Shown here: in pieces, positions 31,050 to 41,812 of the stretch | How the letters are laid out: each line of letters opens with the position of its first letter | How positions within the stretch are numbered: position 1 is the first letter of the stretch | Assembly (NCBI GenBank): GCA_023052935.1 | Contig: CM041295.1 | Location: 162,922,366 to 162,986,365 of the forward strand | DNA length: 64,000 nt | Direction: 5' to 3' | Origin: Piezodorus guildinii | Lineage: Eukaryota > Arthropoda > Insecta > Hemiptera > Pentatomidae | Position numbers and translations under genes: made by a program | The notes under the pieces: model-generated | Database searches by the model: none | Seen by the model: the letters and a program-made list of their open reading frames with translations, nothing else | What the model was told of the DNA's origin: nothing

Positions 31050-31793
31050 CCAACAAAACTTTTTAGCGGAGCCATTCAAGCAATCATTTCAATGACAAGG
31101 AGCCCCTAAATTCCAAAAATCTAAATCCTAAATACTACATATATCTTTAGATTTTAGTGGGCTACACCGCATCACGCATAGTTCATGCGAAATATCACTG
31201 CTACCGAAACTCTGTGTAACAGAAAGGGTCAAGTAGGCCAAAAAAGAACCAGGTTTTAGGAGTTTTTTTGTACAAGGTAAATCTTCAAATAATCATAAAA
31301 AATTTAATATAAATTCATGTTCATCATCTTATGTCACACATCTATATCTTAAGAGTATTACATCCGAAATATTTTAAAATGAGCAATCTTAAGATTATCA
31401 TTATACAGTAGCAGTCACTTGTTAATTATATCATGTCATCAAAAGAAAAAAAATGTTCTATACCTCTACAACCCATAAAGGGTATTGGGCTTAGTACATA
31501 TAGAGATTTGTACTCTTTCTAGGCCAACGGTCGTGCAAGGAGGTGGTTAATCCTAGATCACGCTCAGTGATCAGAGTTTTTACCCACTTTTATTTGGGTA
31601 CCCACTTTATAGAGGCTGGGTTTGCCCCAGGAGGGTCTCTATACACTAGGGTCGCGCTCCCGGCTGAATTTACAGAATAAATAATATTCTGCCACACGTC
31701 AAGATCATTTAAAATTATTCTCCATTGACATCTCGCGGACCCTATTGAGATAATCTTTGGACCCCAGGGGACCGCAGACCACTAGTTGGGAAA
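31050..31793 (-). mobile_element. hAT-type element, copy 3, with nested S2
   Basis: The left end GTGTTTCCCAAC (31051-31062) and the right end GTTGGGAAAGAC (31784-31795) form short inverted termini. 31060-31260 is the reverse complement of the right part of hAT-like copy 2 (AATTTAGCGGA, CCGAAACTCTGTGT, ATGCGAAATA). 31735-31790 (CTCGCGGACCCTATTG, GACCACTAGTTGGG) is the other end. SINE S2 (31441-31695) lies within. I could not find a clean 8-bp duplication. Confidence 0.6.
31441..31695 (-). mobile_element. SINE S2, 5'-truncated, minus
   Basis: On the minus strand: GGCAGAATATTATTTATTCT, GCCGGGAGCGCGACC, GTTGGCCTAGAAAGAG, then TAGAGGTATAG and a T-rich end (31441-31453 in complement). The head with its polymerase III boxes is missing. 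Confidence 0.75.
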
Positions 31794-31808
31794 GACTTTC
31801 CTGAATAC

Positions 31809-32027
31809 AAGATCTCAAACTTGCGATTTAATGTATACCCTCTCATAGCGGCATCCTTTGAAAAGTAGTTTATCTTCCGTGCTACAATACTTTGGAACTC
31901 ACTACCCATCTCCCTTCTTGAAGTATCATTCTTAACCACATTACACCACTTATTTCCCCACAAGCTAAAAGTACACCACACCACCTTCCGCGCACCTGTA
32001 CACTGTCTAGACTTAATTATGCGCTAG
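31809..32027 (+). pseudogene. LINE ORF2 C-terminal fragment with 3' UTR to about 32260
   Basis: A 73-codon frame with one internal TAG reads KISNLRFNVYPLIAASFEK, then FIFRATILWNSLPISLLE and FLTTLHHLFPHKL, ending at the TAG 32025-32027. ATILWNSLP is the C-terminal signature of CR1/Jockey-type ORF2. A T-rich 3' UTR (TGTCTTGGTCATTATCTATC, then a GTCCTAGAATATAAATTATT-type end) follows to about 32260. Confidence 0.65.
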
Positions 32028-32261
32028 TAAATTTATTAAGTTTTCATTTGTTTTCTTTATGTCTTTTACTCATTTTAATTTATATATTTCATAGTTATTA
32101 ACTGTCTTGGTCATTATCTATCTGAATAATGCTTGACAAACCGAACCTTTTCTGTTCTTTATTCTTCATTCTTGGAGGATAAAATGTCCTAGAATATAAA
32201 TTATTTCAATTATTCATTCATTCTCAGTAGAAATGATGTCCTTAAAAAGGTATGTATTTGT

Positions 32262-32413
32262 GTGGTATGTTTAGCTCGGAAAGAAAATGTAGTACACAAC
32301 TAATGTTTCATATTTAAAACAAGTGTGACTAAATAATTACAGATACGTTATTACCAAAATCAGCAGATTAGAACTGACATTATAAATTAGTTTACACTTA
32401 TCTTTTTACAATG
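32262..32413. other. Spacer up to LINE-D
   Basis: AT-rich; ends at the left target-site duplication TTCTGGAAAGT (32414-32424). Confidence 0.4.
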
Positions 32414-32421
32414 TTCTGGAA

Positions 32422-32452
<31 letters not shown>

Positions 32453-32888
32453 GAGATATATTACAATTTGTTACAAAATGAACAATAATATTGATAAGAG
32501 ACCACATTCATACTATATATACAGAAAATAATAATAATGGTCAAATTTCATAAAATATAACATAAATTCAAATATATACAATAAAGTAATAATAATAAAT
32601 AAAAAACAAAACAAATCGAAACATAAACCTATTATTGAGATAAATAAAAAGTTGGCAAATAAATAAACATCTTACACACAATCATAACTATATACAATAT
32701 ATACAATTGCTAAAGGAACCCCAGCAAGCGCTTTTTCCTCCACAAGTGGAATCCAAGAGATCCCAGCACCTCTATCTCAGCCGCATCACTGGTCTGAGCC
32801 AGTGGAGGCTGAGTTAGGGCGCTGTAGCCACAAACATACCGTACATGAGTGGAGGATCTGACCATTGTCAGAACTCCAGTTTAAATGT

Positions 32889-35568
32889 TTACAATAGGTC
32901 TCGTGGTCACTGCCGTTTCAATCTTCGAGGAGGATTGTAGCGATGGGTGGTGCTGGATAGGGATTGTGCTAGAGGGTTAGGATGATGACTAAGGTTCTGA
33001 TGAAATTTGGAAAATTTGGATGATACCAGGTTTAAAACAAACGGAATATTAAGGTCATGGTGTAGGGTACAGTTGGTAACGTAATAAGGAGCATTAACTA
33101 TTGTTCGGAGGACTTTGGATTATAAGGATTGGATGCGCTTGATGTTAGAATATTTAGCTGTCCCCCACAGTTCAAGTCCGTAGGTCCATATAGGTTTCAG
33201 TACTGTCTTGTATATTAGTAATTTGTTGTCAACTGTAAGATGAGATTTTCTGTTCAGTAGTCTGTATAACTGGCCGAATCTGCGGTTGAGTTATTTTCTT
33301 TTTAGTCTTGTATGTGGGTTCCACGTCAGTCTTTTGTCTAGTAAAAAGCCGAGATACCGGACTGTGTCTGAGGAAGAAAGCGGTATGGAATTGAAATTAA
33401 CCGTTGGACAGGATTTGCGTCGAAGGGTGAATGTGACGTGAGTGCATTTGCTTTCGTTCACCTTAATGCGCCAAGCATTGCACCAGTCTTCGACAAGGGA
33501 AAGGTGCTTTTGGAGACTTAGCGATGCTGCTTCAGGATCGGAATTGGATGACAAAATGGCGGTATCATCAGCAAATGTTGCCAGAAAGGTATCGGGATCG
33601 GTAGGGATATCGGCGGTGTAGAGGATGTAGAGGACGGGTCCTAAGACGCTGCCTTGAGGAACACCGGCCTCAACAGTATAATGTTTGGAAAATTCGGAAC
33701 TACTGCGAACTCGGAAGGAGCGGTTTGATAAATAGGATCGGAGGATTAGGTATAAGGATTGAGATAAATGGGTTTTGAGCTTAAAGAGCAGTCCCGGGTG
33801 CCACACCCGGTCAAAAGCTTGAGCTATGTCCAGAAAGGCACCCGAACAATACTCCTTGCACTCAAGGGCGGATGGAAATGTGGTCTACAACTCGGAGGCC
33901 TTGGTGAACCGTGGAATGTTGAGGACGAAATCCAAACTGATGTGAAGGAAAATTGTGAAATTTGGCTAGGAATCGTTTTAATAGGAGTTTTTCGAAGATT
34001 TTGGAGAGGATCGGGAGCAGGCTAATAGGTCTGTAAGATGAAGTGCTGTGGGAAGGTTTGCCTGGTTTTAGGAAAAGGATGATAGTTGAATGTTTCCATA
34101 TGAGAGGGAAATAGGTAGTGCGTAGGATACAGTTATAGAGATATGCCAGAAATGTAATGGCTTTGGGAGGAAGTTGTCTTAAGATCTGAGGAGTAAGGAG
34201 GTCGTATCCTGGGGATTTACGGAGAGAAAGCTTTTTAAGAAGATATTTAACCTCAGATGGATTTACTGCTTTAGGTGGTAAGGATAGTGGTATTGGTGAC
34301 ATAAGGAACTCTTCAACTGTTGCAGTATGGGTTGGATTGAGCTCAGGATGAGGAGTGAAAACTTTGGAAAGGTGCTGTGCGAATTCCTCGGCTTTATCCT
34401 TGTAGGAAGCAGCCCAGGAACTATCACAGCGCCGGAGAGGGTGGGAAATGGTGTGGGATTTTAGAATTCTCTTCGTGACATTCCATAGGGAATTGTCACG
34501 AGTCGAGAGAGAGGAGAGGTAGGAATTGTAGGATTGGGAACGGAATATCGCCAACTCCCGCTTTAATTTTCTACAAAGAAAGTTGTAAGAGCGGCGATCT
34601 TCTGGGTGGCGGGTGCGTTGCCATAATGATCTGGCTCGGCGTTTGGTGTTGATGAGGTCCTTCAGGTGTTGTGGTAAATGGCTTTTGTTAGGAATTCTTT
34701 GGGATTGTTTGGGAGAGGAGGCAGTCCAGGCAGCTTGTTGAATCGTGGTTGTAAAGGAATATACGGCATCATCAAGGTCAGTTTGGGTTTTGAGAGGTAC
34801 TCTGAGGTCAATACCATTGGTGAGGATTTCGCGGAAGAGGTTCCAGTTGACAGGGCCTCTAATGAATGACGGTGGGAAAGGTTTCGGAATAGGAGTTATG
34901 GATACATTTAGGATTAATGGACTATGATTAGAGGATAGTTCATCAAGGCGAGTTACGGAATAGTTCAGGGAGCCTAATCCGCTGTGGATGAAGAAGTCGA
35001 GGATGTCAGGATTACGGTTAGGATCTGTCGGCCAGTAGGTAGGAGAATCGGGAGGTAGGAGATGAAAGCGTCGAGTGTTGAGTGCAGACTGCAACGTCCG
35101 TCCACGAGAATTGGTGGTTCTAGAACCCCACTATTGATTCTTTGCGTTTAAGTCGGCACCCAAAATAAAGTGATTTCCCAAGGAGTTGAGGAAGGATCCA
35201 AATTGGGCAGAGGAAACGGGATGTTTAGGAGGGCAGTATGCTGATGCGATGATAAGCGGAAAGGAAAAGGTTTTGATTACAATGGAAGTTGCTTGTAGGT
35301 AATCGTGGGCGGGAAGTGGGTGTAAGTGGTGGGAGAGGGATCGGCGGACAATGACAGCAGTACCGGCATGGGCTTTGCCGTCTGGATGGTCTGTCCGGTA
35401 TGTTATGTATTCTGGTATTTTGAAGTACTGTTTAGTGGTTAGTCTAGTTTCAGTAATGAGTGAAACATCAACGTTTTTGTCTTGCAGTACGGCTGTTAGT
35501 TCGTCGGTGTGAGTTCTAACACCATTTGCGTTCCAAAGGAGAATGGATAAGGAATTAGGTGAGGTCAT
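32889..35568 (-). pseudogene. LINE-D copy 1 ORF2 (endonuclease + reverse transcriptase)
   Basis: Starts MTSPNSLSILLWNANGV (endonuclease N-terminus), with ITETRL, YRTDHPDGKAHAG and FILGADLNAKNQ. The first break is a TAG in place of Gln right after NAKNQ (35129). The frame continues with SPTYWPTDPNRNPDILDFF, SNHSPLIL, SLRKSPGYDLLTPQIL, SYRPISLLPILSKIFEKLL and HQFGFRPQHSTV, then a frameshift near 33865. RT resumes with AGVPQGSVLGPVLYILYTAD and LATFADDTAIL (catalytic ADD). Further stops are at 33291 (Glu to stop in HTRLKRK-stop) and near the end (Trp to stop before PRDLL). It ends at the TAA ending at 32889. This ORF makes the nick and copies the RNA in an active element. This copy is dead, but by only about four mutations. 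Confidence 0.88.
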
Positions 35569-36907
35569 TTATGGTTTTTGTAAGGTAGGAATGAGATTTG
35601 ATACAAGGTTCGTAAGGAGTGATATTAGAGGCATAACAAGGGATTTCATTTCGGAGATAAAGGATGTCATCAAACTGGTAAGGTCTGTGGCGTTTGAAGG
35701 AGGAGGAATATGAGAGATTTGTGGTGGATTAGGATTCTTAGGATTGGTTACATTTTGAGAAAGAGGTATATGTGGAATGGATTGAAGTATATTTATTAGT
35801 TCCGGCAGGGCCACGGCTTCGGTACTTTGATTCCCACCTCCAAGTAGGTGGGCAAATGATACATTGGCATCAATAAGTTTTGAGGGTTCTCTTCTGGTGC
35901 TTGCATGTCTTGTTGTTTCATCCAGTACTTGAGGTTTTTGAAACCTGGTCTTGAGTTCTTTATAGATTTGGCATCCTTTATAGTTGGCCGAGTGGTCCTT
36001 GAGGCAGTGAGCACATACAGCTGGTGTTGATTTTGGTTTTGTACACTCCACAGACTTGTGCTGTTCACCGCATTTCACGCATCGAGGTATGTGATGACAA
36101 TAACCTTTAGTATGACCATATGCTTGACAATTATGGCACTGAATTATCTCTCTCTTTGTGTAAGTTTTTTCAACTCTAGTACAATACAATAAAAGTCATA
36201 AATCTATGACCTCAATAGTACAATCTATTGAGGTCATAGATTTTTTCAACTCCTTCAGCTGGTTCCAAATCCACAAAAAAGAGAGGTAGAGGAATTTTAT
36301 CCTTTAGGACGTTAGTGACTTGCCGCACTTTATAGCCCATCTCCGTTAGTTCTTCTTTAATAGCTTCATCTGGTGTCGAGGGGTGTAAGTTTCTGATTAC
36401 AACCCTTAAAGCTCTCTCTTTGCGTAACTGATAGGTATGGAAATCTGCTTTGGTTTCAGTTAGGTATTTTACTATTTTTCTATATGTCTCGGCAGTAGTA
36501 GGAGATATTTTGGTATCATTGATTCTACTCATACAGTAGTAGCTGGTAGATTCGGTAATTTTGTTCAATTGCGCACACAACAACTGGAAATTTCTAATAT
36601 TTTTGACAAATATTGGAGGAGGCCGTGGTTCACTAGGTATAGGAGTAGATTCCATGTTTTCTTTTTCATTATGTAAAATCTGAAAAGGATTTGGGGTGAA
36701 AAACGGCGATTCGTCAGTCATCCCTTGTGACGATGTGCCAGGTTGTGGTTCAGATTCTGAATTAGTACCGGAAGGGGTTGCTTGTAGATTTAATCTTTTA
36801 TTAGTATCACGGCGGGGTCTTTGTTTTGTAGGTGACGGGATTGAACCACTAGATCTAGATCTTTTAGTTGAAGCTTTGGAGGACATTACTTGATGATAAT
36901 ATCGCAT
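35569..36907 (-). pseudogene. LINE-D copy 1 ORF1 (X-element-like Gag)
   Basis: From the Met at 36907: Ser/Arg-rich N-terminus (STKRSRSSGS), a Pro-rich stretch, IFVKNIRNFQLLCAQLN, and RALRVVIRNLHPSTPDEAIK through VTNVLKDK.PLPLFFVDLEP (the PRE_C2HC-type region of Jockey/X-element Gags). It stops at 36212 because of a small inverted insertion. Reading resumes at 36189 with EIIQCHNCQAYGHTKGYC, PRCVKCGEQH and VCAHCLKDHSANYKGC, three zinc knuckles. The C-terminus is Pro-rich and then hydrophobic (MPLISLLTNLVSNLIP). The stop TAA (35571-35569) directly abuts the ORF2 ATG (35568), giving TAAATG. Confidence 0.88.
36200..36243. repeat. Perfect 19-bp palindrome (inverted micro-duplication)
   Basis: AAATCTATGACCTCAATAG and CTATTGAGGTCATAGATTT flank a 6-nt loop. 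One arm is the normal LINE-D coding sequence (codons for IYDLNRL). The other is an inverted copy, absent from copies 2 and 3, that truncates ORF1. Confidence 0.85.
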
Positions 36908-37199
36908 TTCATGTATAGAAAGTAATTAAATAATAACCAGATGTGGGAAAATAACAATAACTTAAAAAAAGTTAAGCAAGACCAGCCTTGCCGGGCTATT
37001 GGCAATCAGCTGATATGAAGAGGTGACTCAGCATTCACTTTACACTGTAAATTATAACACAACTTACCGTAGCTTGCTCCAATAATAACTGTTGTTGTTA
37101 TCCTGAAGTCTGATGTTTTCAAGACTGTGCTGAAGTGAAATCCAACTGTAAAAGCAAGAAATCCGAGAGCCGACTTGAAATATGACCTTTCTGGAAAGT

Positions 37200-37775
37200 A
37201 ACTTCAAAAATTTGAATGAATGAATTCATCTAAAACTAAATGTAGGTTTTCTTCTAATTGACATACTGTGATATGGTTAAAATGCCAATGTTTATCCCCC
37301 AAAGTATATTTGATTTTGTTGATTCGTATTCATGAACCGTTTTCTGATATTAGCATTGATTAAACAGGGGTAAATATGATATATAAAAGAATTTCATAAT
37401 CAACTGTAAAAAAACATTTTTCCAGTAGTTTTTTTTACGCGCATGTAAATAGTAAGTAATATTGCTACATCATATATCGAAATATTTTAGAAAAAATGTT
37501 ATCTCATAACCAACCTGTATAAGGTAATGAAGATTTTGTAAAAACAGATACAATTAAATAATTGTTATCGGTAATAATTCGTATTGTTTTATTAATTTAA
37601 TTTAAAATGTTTTTTTCCTTCGACCTTCCCATAGCGGTTTATTAGAAAACCGAAAAAAAGGGGCAAAATTAATAGAAATTCTTCGGCATATTGTCTTAAA
37701 TTCGATAATTCAGTTTCGTATGACTTCTTGTTTTTAAGTTTGACCCGTCACACATACACCAACAGACATTATTTT
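37200..37775. other. Spacer, no gene recognised
   Basis: AT-rich; no ORF over 60 codons. Confidence 0.4.
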
Positions 37776-37779
37776 TTCT

Positions 37780-38215
37780 GAAACTTTTAAATTTAAAATA
37801 TCGGCATTTAAGACTTCTCAGATTATTTTAATCAGAACGAAACCTACATGCTACTAAAGCCAATTTAGTTTTACATTAGTATAGCGTATTTCATCAAGGA
37901 CGATACGACCATTTTTGAGAAAATCGTAAAAAGATGCGAAATTTCTTTACTTTCTTTTCGATTTAAAAAAAAATTGCTTTAACAACATAGGCATATAATT
38001 TTCTTAAATATGAAATTTCTGTTCCATAGAGTTTTTCGTTTTTGAGTTGGTCTATGTACTAATACACACACATAGAACGTTTTACGGGACTTGGTCATTT
38101 CGACTCAAAAAGAGGCAATGCCGTTGAAAACTCCAACTCGAAATTTTCATAATGGCAATGCTTTACTTTACTATATATTTCATAAATATGAAAGTGAAAG
38201 TAATAAAGCGTGTTT
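37780..38215 (+). repeat. Family X, copy f
   Basis: Landmarks ATATCGGCATTTAAGACTTC, ATTTTAATCAGAACGAAACC, TTTTTGAGAAAATCGTAAAA, GTTTTACGGGACTTGGTCAT and TATATATTTCATAAATATG in family order. One of the most complete copies. Confidence 0.78.
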
Positions 38216-38945
38216 ATTTTGATCTGTTAAAATCTCTTTTACCTTGCTGGTGACAACCGAATAAACTATCCTGTTCCTAAATTTTCAAAAGAGACGGATA
38301 CTTCAATTAAGGACCAAATAAATAAGGCAGTTTCTTATAAATTCATGAACAGATATTTACATATGTTTACTGAGCAAATCACAAGCTCCTCACCATTTAT
38401 TTTGATTTGATGCCAAGCTCCACCTACACAAGGAATATATAAATATTAAATCCAATTCCGACGGGCTTAAATGTTTTGTAATCTATCACCCATCACTTCA
38501 TATTCTCCCATCTGCCGCAACAGAACTTCCATTGGGTTCGCTATAAAATAAATCCTTAACTATTGATACTTACATATTTTAGTTTTTTATTCTTTTATCC
38601 ATTGAAACTTGTTTGTGCGAACAAGACCACAAAATTATATAATATAATAAATTGTACTTAATTCAATGCCAACAATTTTCCGACCTAATCTTTAACTTCT
38701 CAATTAACCTGTGAAAGAGTACTTTAAGTATAATATACAGTTGAAAAGCGCAAGATTTTAGACAAGTTAATGTGAAATAATAACATATCCTACAAATTAA
38801 TATAAAGTTGTCGTAAAATTATCAACATATCTTACTGGTAAAGTGGAAGATTATAATAGTTGAATGTTGCCACCGTGATACAGGATCCTGCGAGTTATAT
38901 TCTTCCGACTAGAACGCAAGGTTTTAGAAACAATATCAAATACCG
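38216..38945. other. Spacer, no gene recognised
   Basis: AT-rich, no supported ORF. It may include the outermost part of the TIR element's left end, whose exact border is unclear. Confidence 0.35.
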
Positions 38946-40642
38946 AATGTAGTCGTGTCAATGAAGCTTTTTTGTCGAAAGTCCTCAGAAACAGCTCAGG
39001 TCCGGTTTTGATTATTTTTTTTTTATATTAATCAAAATCAGAAACCTTTCAAAGTGGAGAAATAATTGTTTAAACAATTTGTACGTTATTTATATAAAGA
39101 AATCAGTTTCTGCGTGGTTTTCTTCGAAAAAAATATTCGTTTATTAATTATGGTGTTAAATATAGTTTTTAAAAGTGCAATTGTTCATGTATTTAAAAAA
39201 AAATTCAACTGATCAAAGAATAGAACAAACTCCCATGAAGTCTATGAAAATAGAGGGTGGTCCTTTCAGACGTGGAGCAACACCAAGTGCTGTCTTGAAA
39301 TGGATAAGAACAACGTTATTTACAACAGGCGTAGTGGACGGAATGGAAGAATTTTGTCGAGTTTCTTTTAAATCATCATACCAGCAACCTGACGCTAGCG
39401 ATAGCAGAATAAATGAAGATTTTTCAGCTGTAAATAAAATGGTAGAATTTCGTAATATTCACGACCCCTATCCAGATATACCCGAACTGATAGCAATTTC
39501 CACAGGAATTGTAGTTAAGGAAACTATTGATTGTTATAAAGCATTTGATAAAGGAATTAATTCAAGGAAAAAAATGAAAGGTTTAAACTTTAAAGATATA
39601 AAAATGACAATGAAAGATACACAACTAAATCTTTATTGAGCATGAACAGTAAAATTGAAGTTAATAATACTGAAGTAGCTGTAGATCCAAATCTAATTTC
39701 CCCACGCTTATACTTTTTGAGAAAGAGTATTGATGAACTTCGTCAATATTTTAACTATGAGCTGGCTCCCTATCCTCTTTCACTTTTTGATAGCACAGGA
39801 ATGAGAAAAACAACGAAATCAACTGAGAAAAAAAATCAAAAGTTTATGGGTAATTTTCAACAATATATCAGATATATAAGGATATAATAATGATGGAAAT
39901 AAAACGTCCTAGAGGAATCGCAGATATTTTAGTAATATTTTAATGGATTATTTGTTTGAAGAAGATATGCCTCTGAATACATGTAAAGAGGAATTTTTAG
40001 AAAACAGCCAAAATAAAAATTTATTTTTAAATCTTTTCTACAAAACATTTGCTGAAAATAATATTGTATGGAGCAAGCAAAAAGTGATGCAGATCGTTTA
40101 ATTGTAGAATCAGCTCTTGATAGTTTGCCTTCCATGATGTGGTCGTTGTAGCAGAGGACATTGATGTTTTATTGATATTGATGGCTTTAGCACCTGATGA
40201 TATAGAGAAATATTTATCTTAAAACCAGTTAAAATAATGTGTTGCAAGGAGTTTATCCAACAAAACCATGTTAATAAAATATCCAAATATTACCAAAAAT
40301 CATCTCTTTTTCATTCATGCATTCACTGCATGTGACACTGCAGCTGCTTTTTATAATAAGGGAAAGAATAATTTTTTAATAATGATTAGAAATTACGTGC
40401 AGCAGCTGAAACATTCAAAGACAATGTGAAGAAATGTTTTTTAATGGAGGTATTTAAAGTATTCTCACCATGTATGGTGCTAAAACTACCAAAAACTTGA
40501 ATGAACTACGATACAAGCGTTTTATACCATTAGCTTCAAAAGATAACAGCGTACAACTCAGCTCATTACCTCCAACAGAGGATGCAGCCAAACAAAATAT
40601 TAAAAGAGTGTACCTGCAAGTTCAACAATCGAAAAATAATAC

Positions 40643-41173
40643 TGTTACGGGCTACGGGGTGTGAGAAATAAACAAATTACAAATATTTATTAAATAATAA
40701 ATGTACAAATACAAAGGAATTATTAACTTTTATACTTACAATAATAATTGAATTACTAACTTAACTAAATGTGCAACAATAATTATCCTAATATTTAATC
40801 TAGGCCTATTTCTTTTTTTTACATGAATTTATACAGTCAACTAGAATTATTCTAAAACTTACAACTATAAATTATATTTACCCTAAAGTCTTCTAATTTC
40901 CCACCGACCGGTTATCACAAGACTGCCACACACAGTTTTACTGCACTGTCACGAATTGTTCACTGCCACTGATACATCGTCTTGTTGAGCCGGATTAAGA
41001 CTGACTCTCAGGCGTAGTGGACCGGTATTTATACCACTACCGAAGAGTGTGGACAAAGGGAGGTGTGCAGGTAAATACAGGGAGGCGGATGGTTCGTTCT
41101 AGGTACTTCTAGGTCCCAGGAGCCTCCGGACCCCTCTAGGCGTGATTTGCCTGCCATTCTCCTGGCCGTAACA
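40643..41173 (-). mobile_element. Solo LTR, 531 bp
   Basis: Begins TGTTACGG and ends CCGTAACA (TG...CA with an 8-bp terminal inverted repeat). The flanks ATAC (40639-40642) and GTAC (41174-41177) are a 4-bp duplication with one mismatch. Orientation is probably minus: TATAAATA (41033-41026) followed about 30 bp later by TCAGTC (around 41003), a TATA-plus-initiator arrangement, with an AATAAA near the far end (about 40690). It splits the uncharacterised gene at the RVYLQVQQ segment. Gypsy-like by length and duplication size, but no internal region remains to prove it. Confidence 0.75.
41026..41033 (-). promoter_or_regulatory. LTR TATA box
   Basis: TATAAATA on the minus strand, inside a GC-richer segment. 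A TCAGTC initiator-like site lies about 30 bp downstream. This would have driven the lost LTR retrotransposon. Confidence 0.45.
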
Positions 41174-41475
41174 GTACTTTAATATCTCCCGAAAATTAGG
41201 ATTGGTAAATTAGATAATTATTTGAAACCAATCAAAATGTCTTCGCAACTTGCAGCACCAATAAACGTCTTGAAAATTATATTTTGCTCTTGTAAAATAG
41301 GGTTGAGATTGTGGCTGCAGAAAAAGTCGTTTGTATTGCTCACACACTTGCATTGTATGCAGTGGAAGTGACTGTGACAATCACCCACCATTCGAAGAAG
41401 ATAAAGTTACAAAAACACAAAATATTGTTGAAAGTCAAATTTTGTTTTGTTAAAATAAAAACAAATATTGAAAAA

Positions 41476-41575
41476 CTTTAAGGAATTAGTCCGGGTGGCG
41501 GTCAGTAAATTACTAACTGCCACCCGTACTCATACATTCCAGTAATTCTCAACGGTCAACTAATTATATCCACTA
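41476..41575 (-). mobile_element. M1 MITE, copy 2
   Basis: GGAATTAGTCCGGGTGGCGG (41482-41501), then TCAGTAAAT and the mirrored ACTGCCACCCGTACT; followed by CCAGTAATTCTCAACGGTCA and ACTAATTATATCCAC, the M1 outer flank in inverse. Shorter loop than copies 1 and 3. Confidence 0.75.
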
Positions 41576-41812
41576 TGATGAAAAATTGAAAAAGTTACTT
41601 GTTTTGTATTTTTTTTTAGTACATAAACAGTTTTCCTATTTACTAAACATACATATTCTTTAAACATTATAAATAATTAATTACCCCCTTTGAAAAGTTT
41701 CTGATTTTATTAATATAAAAAAACAAACATTAAAAAAAAAATTATCAAAATCGGAGCTGTTGCTGAGGACTTTCGAAGATAGCCTGTTTTTACGGCTTCA
41801 TTGACACGACTA

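Larger units (their letters stand above)
32425..37188 (-). mobile_element. LINE-D copy 1, full-length Jockey-clade retrotransposon
   Basis: 4,764 bp flanked by the 11-bp target-site duplication TTCTGGAAAGT (32414-32424 and 37189-37199). On the minus strand: a 5' UTR of about 280 bp (37188-36908), ORF1, ORF2, a 3' UTR (32888-32450) and a ~28-nt A tail (T-run on plus, 32425-32452). The 5' UTR is homologous to but diverged from those of copies 2 and 3 (shared GTCTC/CTCTCGGATTT, CAGCTGATTGCC), so copy 1 is a separate subfamily. Confidence 0.9.
39175..41450 (+). pseudogene. Broken gene of an uncharacterised invertebrate protein family (Asp-rich motifs)
   Basis: Pieces in plus frames, broken by many shifts and stops: PFRRGATPSAVLKWIRTTLF and TGIVVKETIDCYKAFDKGI (39175-39639), VDPNLISPRLYFLRKS and YELAPYPLSLFDSTGMRK (39636-39887), FLENSQNKNLFLNLF (near 40000), QAKSDADRLIVESALDS (40075), VVAEDIDVLLILMAL (40150), FFIHAFTACDTAAAFYNKGK (40310), LNELRYKRF and LSSLPPTEDAA..IKRVYLQVQQ (40470-40640). 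The solo LTR interrupts here; it resumes with LAAPINVLKIIFCSCK and CIVCSGSDCDNHPP (Cys-rich end, 41250-41395). From memory, proteins with this motif order recur as uncharacterised proteins in many invertebrates. The DAD and EDxD motifs could be metal-binding, as in PIN-like nucleases, but that is speculation. The position between long TIRs suggests it is the element's own gene. Confidence 0.6.
38950..41812 (+). mobile_element. ~2.9-kb terminal-inverted-repeat element carrying an uncharacterised gene
   Basis: TAGTCGTGTCAATGAAGC at 38950-38967 is inverted at 41795-41812. The arms keep matching inward for about 110 bp (CGAAAGTCCTCAG, AACAGCTC, TTTTGAT.ATTTTTTTTTT, AAAATCAGAAAC.TTTCAAAG), ending near 39058 and 41692. 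Weaker similarity may continue 20-30 bp outward, so the ends and the target duplication are not settled. Inside is one broken gene, a solo LTR (40643-41173) and an M1 MITE (41476-41575), both later arrivals. The superfamily is not one I can name. Confidence 0.75.

Noticed and set aside
33768..34025. Plus-strand ORFs over LINE-D copy 1 (also 34678-34927, 36696-36893)
   Set aside because: Antisense shadows of ORF1/ORF2; no independent features.
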